Positions 17,418-26,129 of a stretch of 64,000 bases of DNA are shown in pieces. Under the pieces are notes generated by a model. That model saw only the letters and a program-made list of their open reading frames with translations. It ran no database searches and was not told where the DNA came from. How positions within the stretch are numbered: the first letter of the stretch is position 1; every line of letters begins with the position of its first letter. The translations under genes were made by a program, and so were the position numbers. The DNA is from Streptomyces qaidamensis. Its GTDB lineage: Bacteria > Actinomycetota > Actinomycetes > Streptomycetales > Streptomycetaceae. The stretch is from assembly GCF_001611795.1 (NCBI RefSeq), contig NZ_CP015098.1, positions 558,001 to 622,000 on the forward strand, given 5' to 3'.

Positions 17418-17819
17418 ATGCCGTTCGTCCGCATAGACACGCTCCGGGCCGGGCCCGAGCGCCTCGCCGCACTCGGCCGTGCCGTGCACGAGGCCCTGAC
17501 AGAGACGCTCGGCCTCCCGCCCGACGACCGCTTCCAGATCCTGACGGACCACGACGGCACGAACGGCACCCTGCGCCACGGCGACTACCTCGGCGTCCGC
17601 CGCGACGACGGCATCGTCTACGTCTCGATCACGCTTCGCTCCGGCCGCACCGCTGCCCAGAAGCAGGCGCTCTACCACAGGATCGCCGGGCTGGCCCACG
17701 CGTACGCGGGCACCGAACCGCGCAACGTCTTCGTCGTCCTGACGGAGAACGAGTCGGCGGACTGGTCGCTGGGCGAGGGGGCCGCGCAGTATCTCGAGAG
17801 GCCTAGGCCACCGGCTTAG
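17418..17819 (+). CDS. Tautomerase family protein
   Basis: A 133-aa 4-oxalocrotonate-tautomerase-like protein. Translation from the ATG behind CTGGAGGTCCC begins MPFVRID, leaving the N-terminal Pro that is the catalytic base after Met removal; this decides the start. A conserved stretch is FQILTDHDGTNGTLRHGDYLGVRRDDGIVYVSITLRSGRT. The length fits the single-chain bidomain branch of the superfamily. Physiological substrate unknown. The promoter carries a TACTAGTA palindrome. Confidence 0.88.
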   Translation: MPFVRIDTLRAGPERLAALGRAVHEALTETLGLPPDDRFQILTDHDGTNGTLRHGDYLGVRRDDGIVYVSITLRSGRTAAQKQALYHRIAGLAHAYAGTEPRNVFVVLTENESADWSLGEGAAQYLERPRPPA

Positions 17820-17867
17820 GGCTGTGGCCCGAGGTGCCGGGTGTCGTTGTTCGCTACCGTCGCGTGC

Positions 17868-18326
17868 ATGAAGATCACCGAGCCGCCCCGCACCCCCGAA
17901 CAGCGCAAGGCGGACCTGCTGGGTCGCCTGGAGCGTGAGATCGACATCTGGGTCGCGACGGCCGACTCCGAAGGTATGCCCTGTCTCGTGCCGCTGTCGT
18001 TCGTGTGGCACGACGATGCCGTGTGGCTGTGCACCCGGCTGACCAACCCCACCGGCCGCAATCTGCGGGACGGCGGGCGGACCCGGCTGGCCCTCGGGGA
18101 CACCCGGGACGTCGTGCTCGTCGACGGTGAGGTGCGCACCTACCCGATGCGGGAGGTGCCGCCGGCGGCGGTCGAGGCGTTCCGCGCGAAGACCGGCTGG
18201 GATCCGCGCGAGGATCACGCGTCGTACGCGTTCTTCCGGGTGCGGCCGCGCACGGTGCAGGCGTGGTGCGAGGTGCACGAGCTGCCGCGCAGGCACCTCA
18301 TGCGGGAGGGTGTCTGGGGCGTGTAG
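17868..18326 (+). CDS. Pyridoxamine 5'-phosphate oxidase-family (FMN-binding split barrel) protein
   Basis: A 152-aa PPOX-type flavin/deazaflavin-binding protein: RKADLLGRLEREIDIWVATADSEGMPCLVPLSFVWHDDAVWLCTRLTNPTGRNLRDGGRTRLALGDTRDVVLVDGEV. Many actinobacterial members bind F420 or FMN and reduce small organics rather than making pyridoxal phosphate. ATG at 17868 (MKITEPPRTP) is chosen over the upstream in-frame start. Convergent with the following reductase gene, seven bases apart. Confidence 0.88.
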   Translation: MKITEPPRTPEQRKADLLGRLEREIDIWVATADSEGMPCLVPLSFVWHDDAVWLCTRLTNPTGRNLRDGGRTRLALGDTRDVVLVDGEVRTYPMREVPPAAVEAFRAKTGWDPREDHASYAFFRVRPRTVQAWCEVHELPRRHLMREGVWGV

Positions 18327-18333
18327 GGGTCAC

Positions 18334-19242
18334 TCAACCGGCCACGTGGCGCGGCCTGTCGAGCCGGGTCAGCTCCTCGTCGGTGAGACGGATCGCGCCC
18401 GCTGCGACGTTCTCCGCGAGATGGGCGGGGTTGCCGGTGCCGGGGATGGCGAGGACGTGGGGGCCCTGGTGCAGGGTCCAGGCGATGCGGATCTGGGCGG
18501 GGCTCGCGCCATGGGCCCGGGCGACGGCGCGGACGTCGTCGTCGTGGGCGGTGGTGGCTCCCTGCTCGGCGGCCTCGCCGGCGACGGCGTAGAACGGCAC
18601 GAAGGCGATGCCCTGTTCGCGGCAGATACGGAGCAGTTCGTCGCCGTCGGGGTCGGGGCGGTCGAGGGCGTACCGGTTCTGGACGCAGACCACGGGGGCG
18701 ATGGCCCGGGCCTCGGTGAGATGGCGGGGCGTGACGTTGGAGATGCCGAGGTGCCGGATCAGACCCGCCTCGCGCAGTTCGGCGAGTGCCCCGAAGTGCT
18801 CGGCGATCGAGTCGTACCGCGGCATCCGGCGCAGGTTGACCACGTCCAGGTGGTCGCGGCCGAGCTGGCGCAGGTTCTCCTCCACGTGGCCGCGCAGGTC
18901 CTCGGGCCGCGCGGAGGTGGCCCACTCCCCGTCGTAGGCACGGTACGGGCCCACCTTGGTGACGATGACCAGGTCGTCGGGATAGGGCGCGAGCGCGCTG
19001 TTGATCAGTTCGTTGGCGGAGCGCAGCGAAGAGAAGTAGAAGGCGGCCGTGTCGATGTGGTTGACGCCGAGGTCGATCGCCTTGCGCAGGACGGCGATCG
19101 ACCGGTCGCGGTCGCTCGGTGTGCCGTGGTGGAAGGCGGCGCTGCCCGTCAGCCGCATCGCGCCGAAGCCGAGGCGGTTGACGGGCAGGTCGCCGAGTTT
19201 CCAGGTGCCCGCGGCGTCCGCGGTGATCGTCTGTGAGCTCAT
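18334..19242 (-). CDS. Aldo/keto reductase
   Basis: A 302-aa AKR-family NADPH-dependent oxidoreductase. NHIDTAAFYFSS gives the catalytic Asp/Tyr and VIVTKVGPY the Lys. The His position reads LDVVNLRRMPRYDS, lacking the usual His (VDLxxxH); this is a known variant of the YdbC-like branch. C-terminal cofactor-binding GTGNPAHLAENVAAGAIRLTDEEL is intact. The start is ATG of MSSQTIT. A monocistronic unit with no obvious partner. Confidence 0.9.
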   Translation of the reverse strand: MSSQTITADAAGTWKLGDLPVNRLGFGAMRLTGSAAFHHGTPSDRDRSIAVLRKAIDLGVNHIDTAAFYFSSLRSANELINSALAPYPDDLVIVTKVGPYRAYDGEWATSARPEDLRGHVEENLRQLGRDHLDVVNLRRMPRYDSIAEHFGALAELREAGLIRHLGISNVTPRHLTEARAIAPVVCVQNRYALDRPDPDGDELLRICREQGIAFVPFYAVAGEAAEQGATTAHDDDVRAVARAHGASPAQIRIAWTLHQGPHVLAIPGTGNPAHLAENVAAGAIRLTDEELTRLDRPRHVAG

Positions 19243-19284
19243 CGGCGGAGTCTCACACACGGCACGCGGGCCGGCGAAGCCGGT

Positions 19285-20652
19285 TTACGGATACGTGTAG
19301 GAGTTGAGGGTGGTGACGGCGGAGGCCGGGTTGCCGCGGTCGTAGTGGTCCACGGCGAGGAAGTTGGGCTTCTTGCGGGCGGCCGGCAGGCAGAACCGCT
19401 GGGCGCGGTCGGCGAGTTTGCTGTTGTCCGTGCCCGCCGTGCCGGTGAGCGGGACGTCACGGAAGTGGTTCATGACGAACAGCGGGCGGAATCCGGGTTC
19501 GGTGCGGGTCAGCGGGATGTTGGTGTCGGCTCCGTACCAGCGGCTGTAGCAGGACCAGTCGGAGGTGCCGAGGCCGGAGCCCATCGACCAGTGGTTCTCG
19601 ACGGTCCACTCGCGCTGGTACATGACGCCGAAGCTGTCCCGCGTGAGGCCTGCGGCCTGGTCGGCGGAGCGGCCGTGGTCGCTGAAGATCAGCAGCCGGT
19701 CGCCGGCGGCGGCCAGGTCCGCCATGGTCGGCCAGCCGTTCTGCCGCACGCCGGTGAGGTCGGGCCGGTAGAGCACGTCGGACAGGCCGCTCACACGGGC
19801 GAGTTCGGCGCGCAGGACAACCGGGTCGACGTAGTCCTCCAGGAAGACGGTGACGAACTGGTCGGGGTGGGCCTTGAGGAAGTCGACCATGCGCTGGAGG
19901 CCGACCCACAGGGCGACGGGCCTGCTGACGAGGGTGCAGCTGTTGTGGCAGAGGATCGCGCCGTCCGGGGTCTGGTGCACGTCCAGCATGAATCCCCGGA
20001 CCCCGTCGGCCAGTTGGCGTTCGATGCCGCGGGTCTGGTTGGGCACGAGGTTGACGAAGGGCGGGGCGAAGCCGCCGTCGACGCCGTTGGCGTAGGCGTT
20101 GTGGGTGGTGAGGAACGTGACCTGGTCCAGGGTGCGGCGGTCCTGCGGCGGCATGGGGCCGGTGGCGGGGTTCACGGGGGTGAGGTACCAGGCGGCGAGG
20201 TCGCCGGACCCGCCGACGGCGAGCCGGGCGGGGTAGGTGGCGCCGGGCGGCTTGGGCGCGACCGTGAGGTGGCGGGTGGTCCCCGGGGCCTTGAGCGTGT
20301 AGCGGTCGGCGCCGATCGGACTGACCTCCCACCCGGCGTCGGCGCTCGCGCAGGCGACGGTCGCGGCCAGGTCGCCGCTGCGGCCGAGACAGCTGCCGGC
20401 CGCGTCGGTGCTCTCCAGGACGTACGAGGAGCCGCTCGGCTTCAGCTGCCACTGCTGGCGGTCCTCGTTGCCGCGGGGTCTGTGCTGCTCGACCGCTCCG
20501 CCGTTGTCGGCCGCGTTGAGCCCGGTCGTGGCGCTCTGGACGTAGTACGGGCCCGGGGCTGGAACGGCTGCGGCAGCAGGCTGGGGTGCCACGACCGCGG
20601 CGGCCAGTGCCGCGGTCGTGGCGAGCAGGGCGTGGGGGGTGCGTAGGCGCAT
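19285..20652 (-). CDS. Secreted phosphatidylinositol phospholipase C X-domain protein
   Basis: A 455-aa exported protein. The signal peptide (MRLRTPHALLATTAALAAAVVAPQPAAA) precedes a ricin-like/beta-trefoil region at about 35-165 (YYVQSATTGLNAADNG...RQQWQLKPSG) and a PI-PLC-X TIM-barrel at about 180-450. Catalytic His are in TTHNAYAN and, after FMLDVHQTPDG, in AILCHNSC; the general Asp is in MLDVH. Family members cleave PI or glycosyl-PI lipids. It follows the chitinase gene by 70 bases on the same strand but probably has its own promoter. The beta-trefoil could bind sugars. Confidence 0.88.
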   Translation of the reverse strand: MRLRTPHALLATTAALAAAVVAPQPAAAAVPAPGPYYVQSATTGLNAADNGGAVEQHRPRGNEDRQQWQLKPSGSSYVLESTDAAGSCLGRSGDLAATVACASADAGWEVSPIGADRYTLKAPGTTRHLTVAPKPPGATYPARLAVGGSGDLAAWYLTPVNPATGPMPPQDRRTLDQVTFLTTHNAYANGVDGGFAPPFVNLVPNQTRGIERQLADGVRGFMLDVHQTPDGAILCHNSCTLVSRPVALWVGLQRMVDFLKAHPDQFVTVFLEDYVDPVVLRAELARVSGLSDVLYRPDLTGVRQNGWPTMADLAAAGDRLLIFSDHGRSADQAAGLTRDSFGVMYQREWTVENHWSMGSGLGTSDWSCYSRWYGADTNIPLTRTEPGFRPLFVMNHFRDVPLTGTAGTDNSKLADRAQRFCLPAARKKPNFLAVDHYDRGNPASAVTTLNSYTYP

Positions 20653-20722
20653 GAGGGATGCCCTTCGGTCAACCAGTCAGGTTCATGACATCCCGCATGA
20701 CACCACGCCCTGGGGTCCGGCG

Positions 20723-21613
20723 TCAGCAGTACAGGTTGCCGCCGGGTGACGTCCCGAGGATCTGGGTGAACCGCTGGTAGTTGTTCACGCGGCTCTGCAC
20801 CTGCGCCGGGTTCTTGCCGTCGCATTCCAGGGAGCCGTTGATGCTGCGGATCGTCTGGCCGAAGCCGGCGCCGTTCACCATGGCGTTGTGCGGGGTCATG
20901 GAACCGGGGCCGGTCTGGGTGTTCCAGTACCACAGGGCGGTCTTCCAGGCGACGGCCGAGTCGTTCTGCACCAGCCAGGGGTTGTTCAGCAGGTCGATGC
21001 CGAGCGCGTCGCCCGCGGCCTTGTAGTTGAAGTTCCAGCTCAGCTGGATCGGGCCGCGCCCGTAGTAGGCGGCCTGTCCGGCCGGACAGCCGTAGGGCCG
21101 CCCCCAGTCGCAGTAGTGCGGGTAGTTGGCGGTGTTCTGCTCGACCACGTGCACCAGACCGCCGGTCTCGTGGCTGACGTTGGCGAGGAAGGCCGCGGCC
21201 TCCTGCTTCTTCACCGTGTCGCTGCCGGTGTTGGCGAAGCCGGGGTAGGCACTGAGGGCCGCGGTGAGCCCGCTGTAGCTGTAGAACGAATTCCGGTTCG
21301 GGAACATCTGGTTGAACTGGGCCTCGCTCACCACGAAGCGCGCGTTGGGCGTGCCGGGACCGTTGTCGCAGGCGTACGGCTCCCAGTACCAGGTGCTGAT
21401 GACCGGGTCGTAGCCCGGGTTGGCGTGCTCGGCGATGTACGCCTTGCCGTCGGTGTAGCGGACGATGTCACCGGCGTTGTACGCCTTCCCGGCCGTCCAG
21501 TTCGGGTAGCTGGAGCAGGCGGCGGCCGAGGCGTTCGAGGCAGGCAGGAGCACCGGCGCGGCGCCGGCGAGGGTGAGGGTGGCCAGGAATGCGGAGATGC
21601 GGCGTCTCGACAC
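20723..21613 (-). CDS. Secreted GH19 chitinase with chitin-binding domain
   Basis: A 296-aa exported chitinase. The signal peptide (VSRRRISAFLATLTLAGAAPVLLPASNASA) precedes a CBM5/12-type chitin-binding module at about 32-80 (WTAGKAYNAGDIVRYTDGKAYIAEHANPG) and a GH19 catalytic domain from about 90 to the end. Landmarks are FLANVSHETGG with the catalytic Glu, AAYYGRGPIQLSWNFNY and the terminal CDGKNPAQVQSRVNNYQRF. GTG at 21613 is chosen for its AAGGAG site. Three operator-like 12-mers resembling DasR sites lie 138-181 bases upstream, as expected for N-acetylglucosamine-responsive chitinases. Confidence 0.94.
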   Translation of the reverse strand: MSRRRISAFLATLTLAGAAPVLLPASNASAAACSSYPNWTAGKAYNAGDIVRYTDGKAYIAEHANPGYDPVISTWYWEPYACDNGPGTPNARFVVSEAQFNQMFPNRNSFYSYSGLTAALSAYPGFANTGSDTVKKQEAAAFLANVSHETGGLVHVVEQNTANYPHYCDWGRPYGCPAGQAAYYGRGPIQLSWNFNYKAAGDALGIDLLNNPWLVQNDSAVAWKTALWYWNTQTGPGSMTPHNAMVNGAGFGQTIRSINGSLECDGKNPAQVQSRVNNYQRFTQILGTSPGGNLYC

Positions 21614-21750
21614 GGGTTCAACTCCTTCGCGGAGCACGGCCGCACCCTGACGAGGGCAAGGTGAAACAGGCCCTTGCCCGCACGCGCCGGTGGTCCGGTC
21701 ACGGCGTGGGGGTGGCCGTGGTGGGGCTGTGAAGGCACACTCAACCGCGT

Positions 21751-21794
21751 TGGTCTGTACCAGTCAAGGGTGTAGACCAGTCAGGTATAGACCT
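21751..21794 (-). promoter_or_regulatory. Three DasR-like (dre) 12-bp elements upstream of chitinase
   Basis: Read on the minus strand, AGGTCTATACCT (21783-21794), TGGTCTACACCC (21768-21779) and TGGTACAGACCA (21751-21762) follow one another 15 and 17 bases apart. Each matches most of the DasR consensus TGGTCTAGACCA, and also the 12-bp direct repeats known from Streptomyces chitinase promoters. DasR is the GntR-type repressor released by glucosamine-6-phosphate. Confidence 0.8.
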
Positions 21795-21883
21795 GTCGGC
21801 TTCCGCGCTGGTGACGCCTCGTAGTTCCCCGGTCGCCTCGGCGCGATCGGCGACCCGTCCGTGCCCTCCGGCATCTGAAACGC

Positions 21884-22321
21884 TCACACGTGCGCCGGGT
21901 CCTCCAGCGACGCCGTCAGCCGGCCCAGCAGGGACCGCAGCAGGTCGTCGTCGCCTTCGCCCAGCGAGAGCCGGCCGGCACGGACCGCGCGGTCGAGGCG
22001 CTGCCAGTACTCCTGGCCGCGCGGGGTGAGATGGGCGAGGATGCGGCGCCGGTCGAACGGATCGGCCCTGCGGTGCACGAGGTTCTGGTCGACGAGCTGG
22101 TCGACCAGCTTGGTCAGCGTCGGAGGCGGCAGGAAGGCGGCCTCCGCGAGCCCCGTCATGTGGTGCCCCTCGCCGTCCGACAGCGAGGCGAGCACCCGCC
22201 ACGCGTCCAGTGAGCAGCCCTCCGCCTCCAGCACGCCCTGCAACCGGCGCGCCGCGAGTCGTTCGGCCCGCGTCAGCAACTGCGCGAGGTCGTCGGGCCG
22301 ACGCGGGGTGGGGCTGGACAT
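21884..22321 (-). CDS. MarR-family transcriptional regulator
   Basis: A 145-aa winged-helix regulator. DNA-binding region: SLDAWRVLASLSDGEGHHMTGLAEAAFLPPPTLTKLVDQLVDQNLVHRRADPFDRRRILAHLTPRG, with the wing DPFDRRR. The start is ATG at 22321 behind AGGAGAGCAGGG. It is divergent from the substrate-binding-protein gene with 81 bases between, so it likely controls that gene and the acyl-CoA dehydrogenase-like gene beyond. Effector unknown. Confidence 0.9.
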   Translation of the reverse strand: MSSPTPRRPDDLAQLLTRAERLAARRLQGVLEAEGCSLDAWRVLASLSDGEGHHMTGLAEAAFLPPPTLTKLVDQLVDQNLVHRRADPFDRRRILAHLTPRGQEYWQRLDRAVRAGRLSLGEGDDDLLRSLLGRLTASLEDPAHV

Positions 22322-22402
22322 CCCTGCTCTCCTAGGTGCCGGGGGCTGTCCATAGTAGGAGACGCACTGGAGTTCGTCCCGGGGAGCCGGAATCATGACG
22401 CC

Positions 22403-23512
22403 ATGTTCCGGCACGATCTCCCCGCGCCCGAGTGGTTCACGGCCGACGACTCCGTGCTCGGCGTGGCCCTCGTCTTCCCCCTCCAGGGGCCGGCCGGGAT
22501 TTTCGGACCCACCTGTGAGCTGTGCGCCCGGCTGGCCGCCGAGGAGGTCAACCGGGACGGCGGCGTGCTCGGCAGGGAGCTGCGGCTGGTGCCGGTCGAC
22601 GGCTCGGGCCCGCCGCACGAGATCGCCGACGAGGTCGGCGCGCTGGTGGACGTGGGTGCCGTGCAGGGCGTCACCGGCTGGCACATCTCCTCCGTACGGC
22701 AGGCGCTGGCACCGCGGATCGCGCACCGCGTCCCGTACGTGTACACCGCGCTGTACGAGGGCGGGGAGGACACGGCGGGGGTGTTCCTGACGAGCGAGAC
22801 CCCGCGCGACCAGCTCAGGCCGGCGATGCAACTGCTGGCGCGCGAGCGCGGGGTGCGGCGCTGGTTCGTCGTGGGCAACGACTACGTGTGGCCGCGGCAC
22901 ACGGCCCGCTCGGCCCGCGGGTACGCCCGGTACTGCGGCGGGTGGGTCGCCGGCGAGGTCTATCTCCCGCTCGGCACCCACGACTTCGGGCCGGTGCTGC
23001 GCCGCGTCGAACGCTCCGGCGCCGACGCGGTGCTGATGCTGCTCGTCGGCAGTGACGCGGTGCGCTTCAACCGGGAGTTCGCGGCGTACGGCCTGCACGC
23101 GCGCTGCTTGCGGCTGAGCACCCTGATGGACGAGAACATGCTGGTGGCGAGCGGCCCGGAGGCCACCGAGGACCTCTACAGCACGGCCGGGTTCTTCGCC
23201 TCGCTGGCCAATCGCGACACCCTCGACTTCCACGGGCGGTACGCCGCCCGCTACGGCGTCGAGGCGCCCGCCCTCGGCAGCCTCGGCGAGTCCTGCTACG
23301 AGGGTGTGCTGCTGCTGGCCGCGCTGCTGAAGCGGGCCGGGGCGCTGGACGTCTCGGCGATCGGCGCGGCGGCCGGTGCGGGGGCGGTGTCGTACGAGGG
23401 CCCGCGCGGGCTGCTCCACCTCCGGGACGCCCATGTGCGCCAGCGGATCTATCTGGCACGGGCCGACGGGCTCGACTTCGACGTCCTCACGGAGCTGGAG
23501 GCGCGTCCCTGA
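22403..23512 (+). CDS. AmiC/urea-type substrate-binding protein lacking a signal peptide
   Basis: A 369-aa periplasmic-binding-fold protein of the type-I (Leu/amide/urea) class: LGVALVFPLQGPAGIFGPTCELCARLAAEEVNRDGGVLGRELRLVPVD, VTGWHISSVRQALAP, FVVGNDYVWPRHTARSARGY. It starts at MFRHDLPAPEWFTADD with no signal peptide or lipobox and no transporter genes beside it. A cytosolic ligand sensor like Pseudomonas AmiC is therefore as likely as a transport role. Divergent MarR regulator upstream; a flavoenzyme gene follows 97 bases downstream on the same strand. Confidence 0.85.
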   Translation: MFRHDLPAPEWFTADDSVLGVALVFPLQGPAGIFGPTCELCARLAAEEVNRDGGVLGRELRLVPVDGSGPPHEIADEVGALVDVGAVQGVTGWHISSVRQALAPRIAHRVPYVYTALYEGGEDTAGVFLTSETPRDQLRPAMQLLARERGVRRWFVVGNDYVWPRHTARSARGYARYCGGWVAGEVYLPLGTHDFGPVLRRVERSGADAVLMLLVGSDAVRFNREFAAYGLHARCLRLSTLMDENMLVASGPEATEDLYSTAGFFASLANRDTLDFHGRYAARYGVEAPALGSLGESCYEGVLLLAALLKRAGALDVSAIGAAAGAGAVSYEGPRGLLHLRDAHVRQRIYLARADGLDFDVLTELEARP

Positions 23513-23609
23513 CGGCACGCTCCGGTCCGCGCCCGCCGGATGCGCGGCCGGCCGGCGACACACCCCCCGGATCGGCGCCCCGCGCCGCCCGGCCGCGAGA
23601 ATTCCTCCC

Positions 23610-24659
23610 ATGACCACCACACCACATCCCCTCGTCACCCGCGCCCAGCTCCTGGCCGGCGAGCTGCTCCTCCCGCAGGCCGAGCGCGTCGACCAGGAGG
23701 GGGTGCCCGCGAGCCATGTCGAGGCGGTGAAGCGGGCGGGGCTCCTCGGTGTGGTCGCGCCCCAGGAGTACGGCGGGGCCGACGCGCCCGTGGCCGTGGC
23801 GCGGGAGACCGCGGAGATCCTGGCCGGGGCGTGCTGCTCCACCTGGTTCGTGCAGACACAGCACCACACACCGGTGAAGCTGCTCGCCACGTACGACTCG
23901 CCCGTCCGGGAGAAGCTGCTGCGGCCGCTGGCGACCGGTGAGCTGATGGCGGGCATCGCGTTCGCCCATGTCCGCGCCTTCCCCCGGGTGACCGTGCGGG
24001 CCGTTCCCGAGGAGGGCGGCTGGCGGTTCGAGGGCAGGGTGCCCTGGTACACGGGCTGGGGTCTGAACGACGTGATGCTGCTGGCCGGGGTGACGGACAC
24101 GGCCGAGGTGGTGTTCGTGTTCGCCGAGGCACGTGAGCAGCCGGGGCTGAGGGCGTCGGCGCCGATGCGGCTCGCGGCTCTCACCGCCGCCCGTACGGTG
24201 TCCCTGGAGCTGGACGGCCTGCGGGTGCCGGAGGAGGCCGTGGTGCTGCGCACGCCGCAGGAGGAGTTCGCCCAGGTCGACCTGCCCCGGGCCGCCAACG
24301 CCAGTCCGGCCGTGTTCGGGATCGCGTACGCGGCGCTGGACCTGGTGGCGCGGACCCCGGACGGTGAGGAGACGGCACGGTCGCTGCGGGCCCGGCTCGA
24401 CGAGGTACGGCGGGACGCCTACGCCCTGGCCGACCAGCCCGTCACGCCCGGCTGCGTACCGGAGCGACTGGCCGTGAAGACCCGTGCGTACGACCTCCTG
24501 CGCGCGGCCACCACCGCGGCGATCGTCGCCGGGGGCGGGCGCGCCATGGGCCTGGGCAGCCGGGCGCAGCGGCTGGCGCGCGAGGGGATGTTCCTGCTGG
24601 TGCAGGGCCAGACGGCCGAGGCACGCCGGACGCACCTCGGCTCGCTGGCGTCCGGCTAG
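23610..24659 (+). CDS. Acyl-CoA dehydrogenase-fold flavoenzyme
   Basis: A 349-aa member of the acyl-CoA dehydrogenase superfamily (HpaH/DszC-like branch): FVQTQHHTPVKLLATYDSPVREKLLRPLATGELMAGIAFAHVRAFPRVTV, and a C-terminal helical bundle ending AREGMFLLVQGQTAEAR. The catalytic Glu of true fatty acyl-CoA dehydrogenases is not evident, so a two-component monooxygenase or a different oxidation is possible. ATG at 23610 is the only good start. It overlaps the convergent serine hydrolase by four bases. It is probably co-regulated with the binding-protein gene upstream. Confidence 0.82.
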   Translation: MTTTPHPLVTRAQLLAGELLLPQAERVDQEGVPASHVEAVKRAGLLGVVAPQEYGGADAPVAVARETAEILAGACCSTWFVQTQHHTPVKLLATYDSPVREKLLRPLATGELMAGIAFAHVRAFPRVTVRAVPEEGGWRFEGRVPWYTGWGLNDVMLLAGVTDTAEVVFVFAEAREQPGLRASAPMRLAALTAARTVSLELDGLRVPEEAVVLRTPQEEFAQVDLPRAANASPAVFGIAYAALDLVARTPDGEETARSLRARLDEVRRDAYALADQPVTPGCVPERLAVKTRAYDLLRAATTAAIVAGGGRAMGLGSRAQRLAREGMFLLVQGQTAEARRTHLGSLASG

Positions 24660-25903
24660 CGCAGGTGCGCCACGGCCGGTGTCCGGTCCGTCCGGTCCGT
24701 CCGGTCCGTCCGGTCCGTCCGGTCCGTCCGGTCCGTCCGGGGTGGGATCTTCCCGCAGAACTCCGCCTCGATGACGTCGATGTAGAGGGAGGAGTCCGGG
24801 AGCCAGTCGCCGTTGATGTTGAACGTGAGCTGGTGCTCGCCGTCCTGGGTGCCGACCATCGCGGACAGCGAGCCGTTCGTCCGACCGCTCTTGCCCACCA
24901 CCTTCACACCGCAGGACAACCGTGCGAACTCGACCCCGAGTCCATATCCGATGCCCGGCCCGGCCGGGACCTCGTCGAACATCTCCTTCAGCTGCCGCGG
25001 CGGCAGCAAGTGGCCCTTCACAAGGGCGCGTTGGAAGCGGTTGAGGTCGCCGCTGGTGGAGATGACGTCGCCGGCCGCGCCCAGCCAGGTCATGTTCTGT
25101 TCGGTGGCGTCGTGGATCTCGGCTTCGGGGGCGTCCTGGTGGAGCCGGGAGTACCCGACGGGGTGGGGCTTCGGCATGTGGGGTGCCGTGCCGGGAAACG
25201 ACGTCCCGTGCAGCTTCAGCGGCCGGAGGATGCGGCGGGTGATCTCCTGAGCGTAAGTGCGGCCGGTGACCTTCTCGATGACCATGCCCGCGACGATGAA
25301 GTTGGTGTTCGAGTAGGACGGTTCGTTCTCCGGGCCGGGCTGCGGTGGGCGCCGCAGGGCGATCGCCACCAGTTCCTCGGGTGTGTGGGTGTCGTACCGG
25401 TGCTCCGGGAATCCGGGCCCCGCGGCGTCGTGGATGAAGTCCGGGTCGTCGGTGTGGTTCGGAATGCCACTGGTGTGGTTGAGGAGTCCGCGCAAGGTGA
25501 CCTGGTCACCGTCGTGGCCGTTGCCGCGCAGCAGGCCGGGCAGCCATCGCTCGACCGTGTCGTCCAGGTTCAGTCTGCCTTCCGCCTCCAGTTGGAGCAG
25601 GACGGTCGCGACGAACGTCTTGGTGATGCTGGCTCCGCGGAAGTGGTCACCGGCCGATCGCTTGCGGCCGGTCGAGGTGTCGGCGTAACCGGACCGGCCG
25701 AACCAACTCCCCTTGCTGTCATGGACCTTGGCTGCCACCCCGGGAAGGCCGCCCTGCTCGACCAGGGCGCGTAACGCGGTCCGGGTCGCCTCGTGGCCGT
25801 GCTGCGGCTGGGCCGCCTGCGCCGCCGGGGCGAGTGCCGCCGTACCGGCGCAGAGCGCCACGGCCAGGGCGATCGAGAGGGTGCGTGCGGCGCGTCGCTT
25901 CAT
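24656..25903 (-). CDS. Secreted serine hydrolase, class C beta-lactamase / D-Ala-D-Ala carboxypeptidase family
   Basis: A 415-aa exported penicillin-binding-fold enzyme. Signal peptide MKRRAARTLSIALAVALCAGTAALAPAAQA; SxxK motif in GASITKTF; YxN in SYSNTNF; KSG box in VVGKSGRTNG. Family members act as DD-carboxypeptidases, esterases or beta-lactamases. The C-terminus carries six RTD tripeptide repeats made by a 9-bp minisatellite, then PAVAHLR. ATG at 25903 begins the signal peptide; the longer frame adds 14 residues without a ribosome site. Confidence 0.92.
   Translation of the reverse strand: MKRRAARTLSIALAVALCAGTAALAPAAQAAQPQHGHEATRTALRALVEQGGLPGVAAKVHDSKGSWFGRSGYADTSTGRKRSAGDHFRGASITKTFVATVLLQLEAEGRLNLDDTVERWLPGLLRGNGHDGDQVTLRGLLNHTSGIPNHTDDPDFIHDAAGPGFPEHRYDTHTPEELVAIALRRPPQPGPENEPSYSNTNFIVAGMVIEKVTGRTYAQEITRRILRPLKLHGTSFPGTAPHMPKPHPVGYSRLHQDAPEAEIHDATEQNMTWLGAAGDVISTSGDLNRFQRALVKGHLLPPRQLKEMFDEVPAGPGIGYGLGVEFARLSCGVKVVGKSGRTNGSLSAMVGTQDGEHQLTFNINGDWLPDSSLYIDVIEAEFCGKIPPRTDRTDRTDRTDRTDRTDRTPAVAHLR
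24680..24740. repeat. 9-bp tandem repeat (GGTCCGTCC) inside the serine hydrolase gene
   Basis: Nearly seven consecutive GGTCCGTCC units, without mismatches, encode Asp-Arg-Thr repeats at the hydrolase C-terminus. Being a multiple of three, copy changes keep the frame. Confidence 0.95.
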
Positions 25904-26129
25904 ATGTGTGTCCTCCTGGTCACCGGGGGGCGGGTCTGCTCCCACGGTGACCAGGACGCCCGCCCACGGCTCCAGGGTTGATCTTCCGGAACGGAACCAA
26001 CGGGGTGTCAGCTCGCGACCGGCAAAGGGGGCCTGAGCCGCGGGCGCGGCCTCCTTGCCACCGGCGTGCCGCCACAGACCCTGCGCGGCGAGGCGCGGCA
26101 GGAGGTGCCGTCACGCCCTGGAGCTGCAC

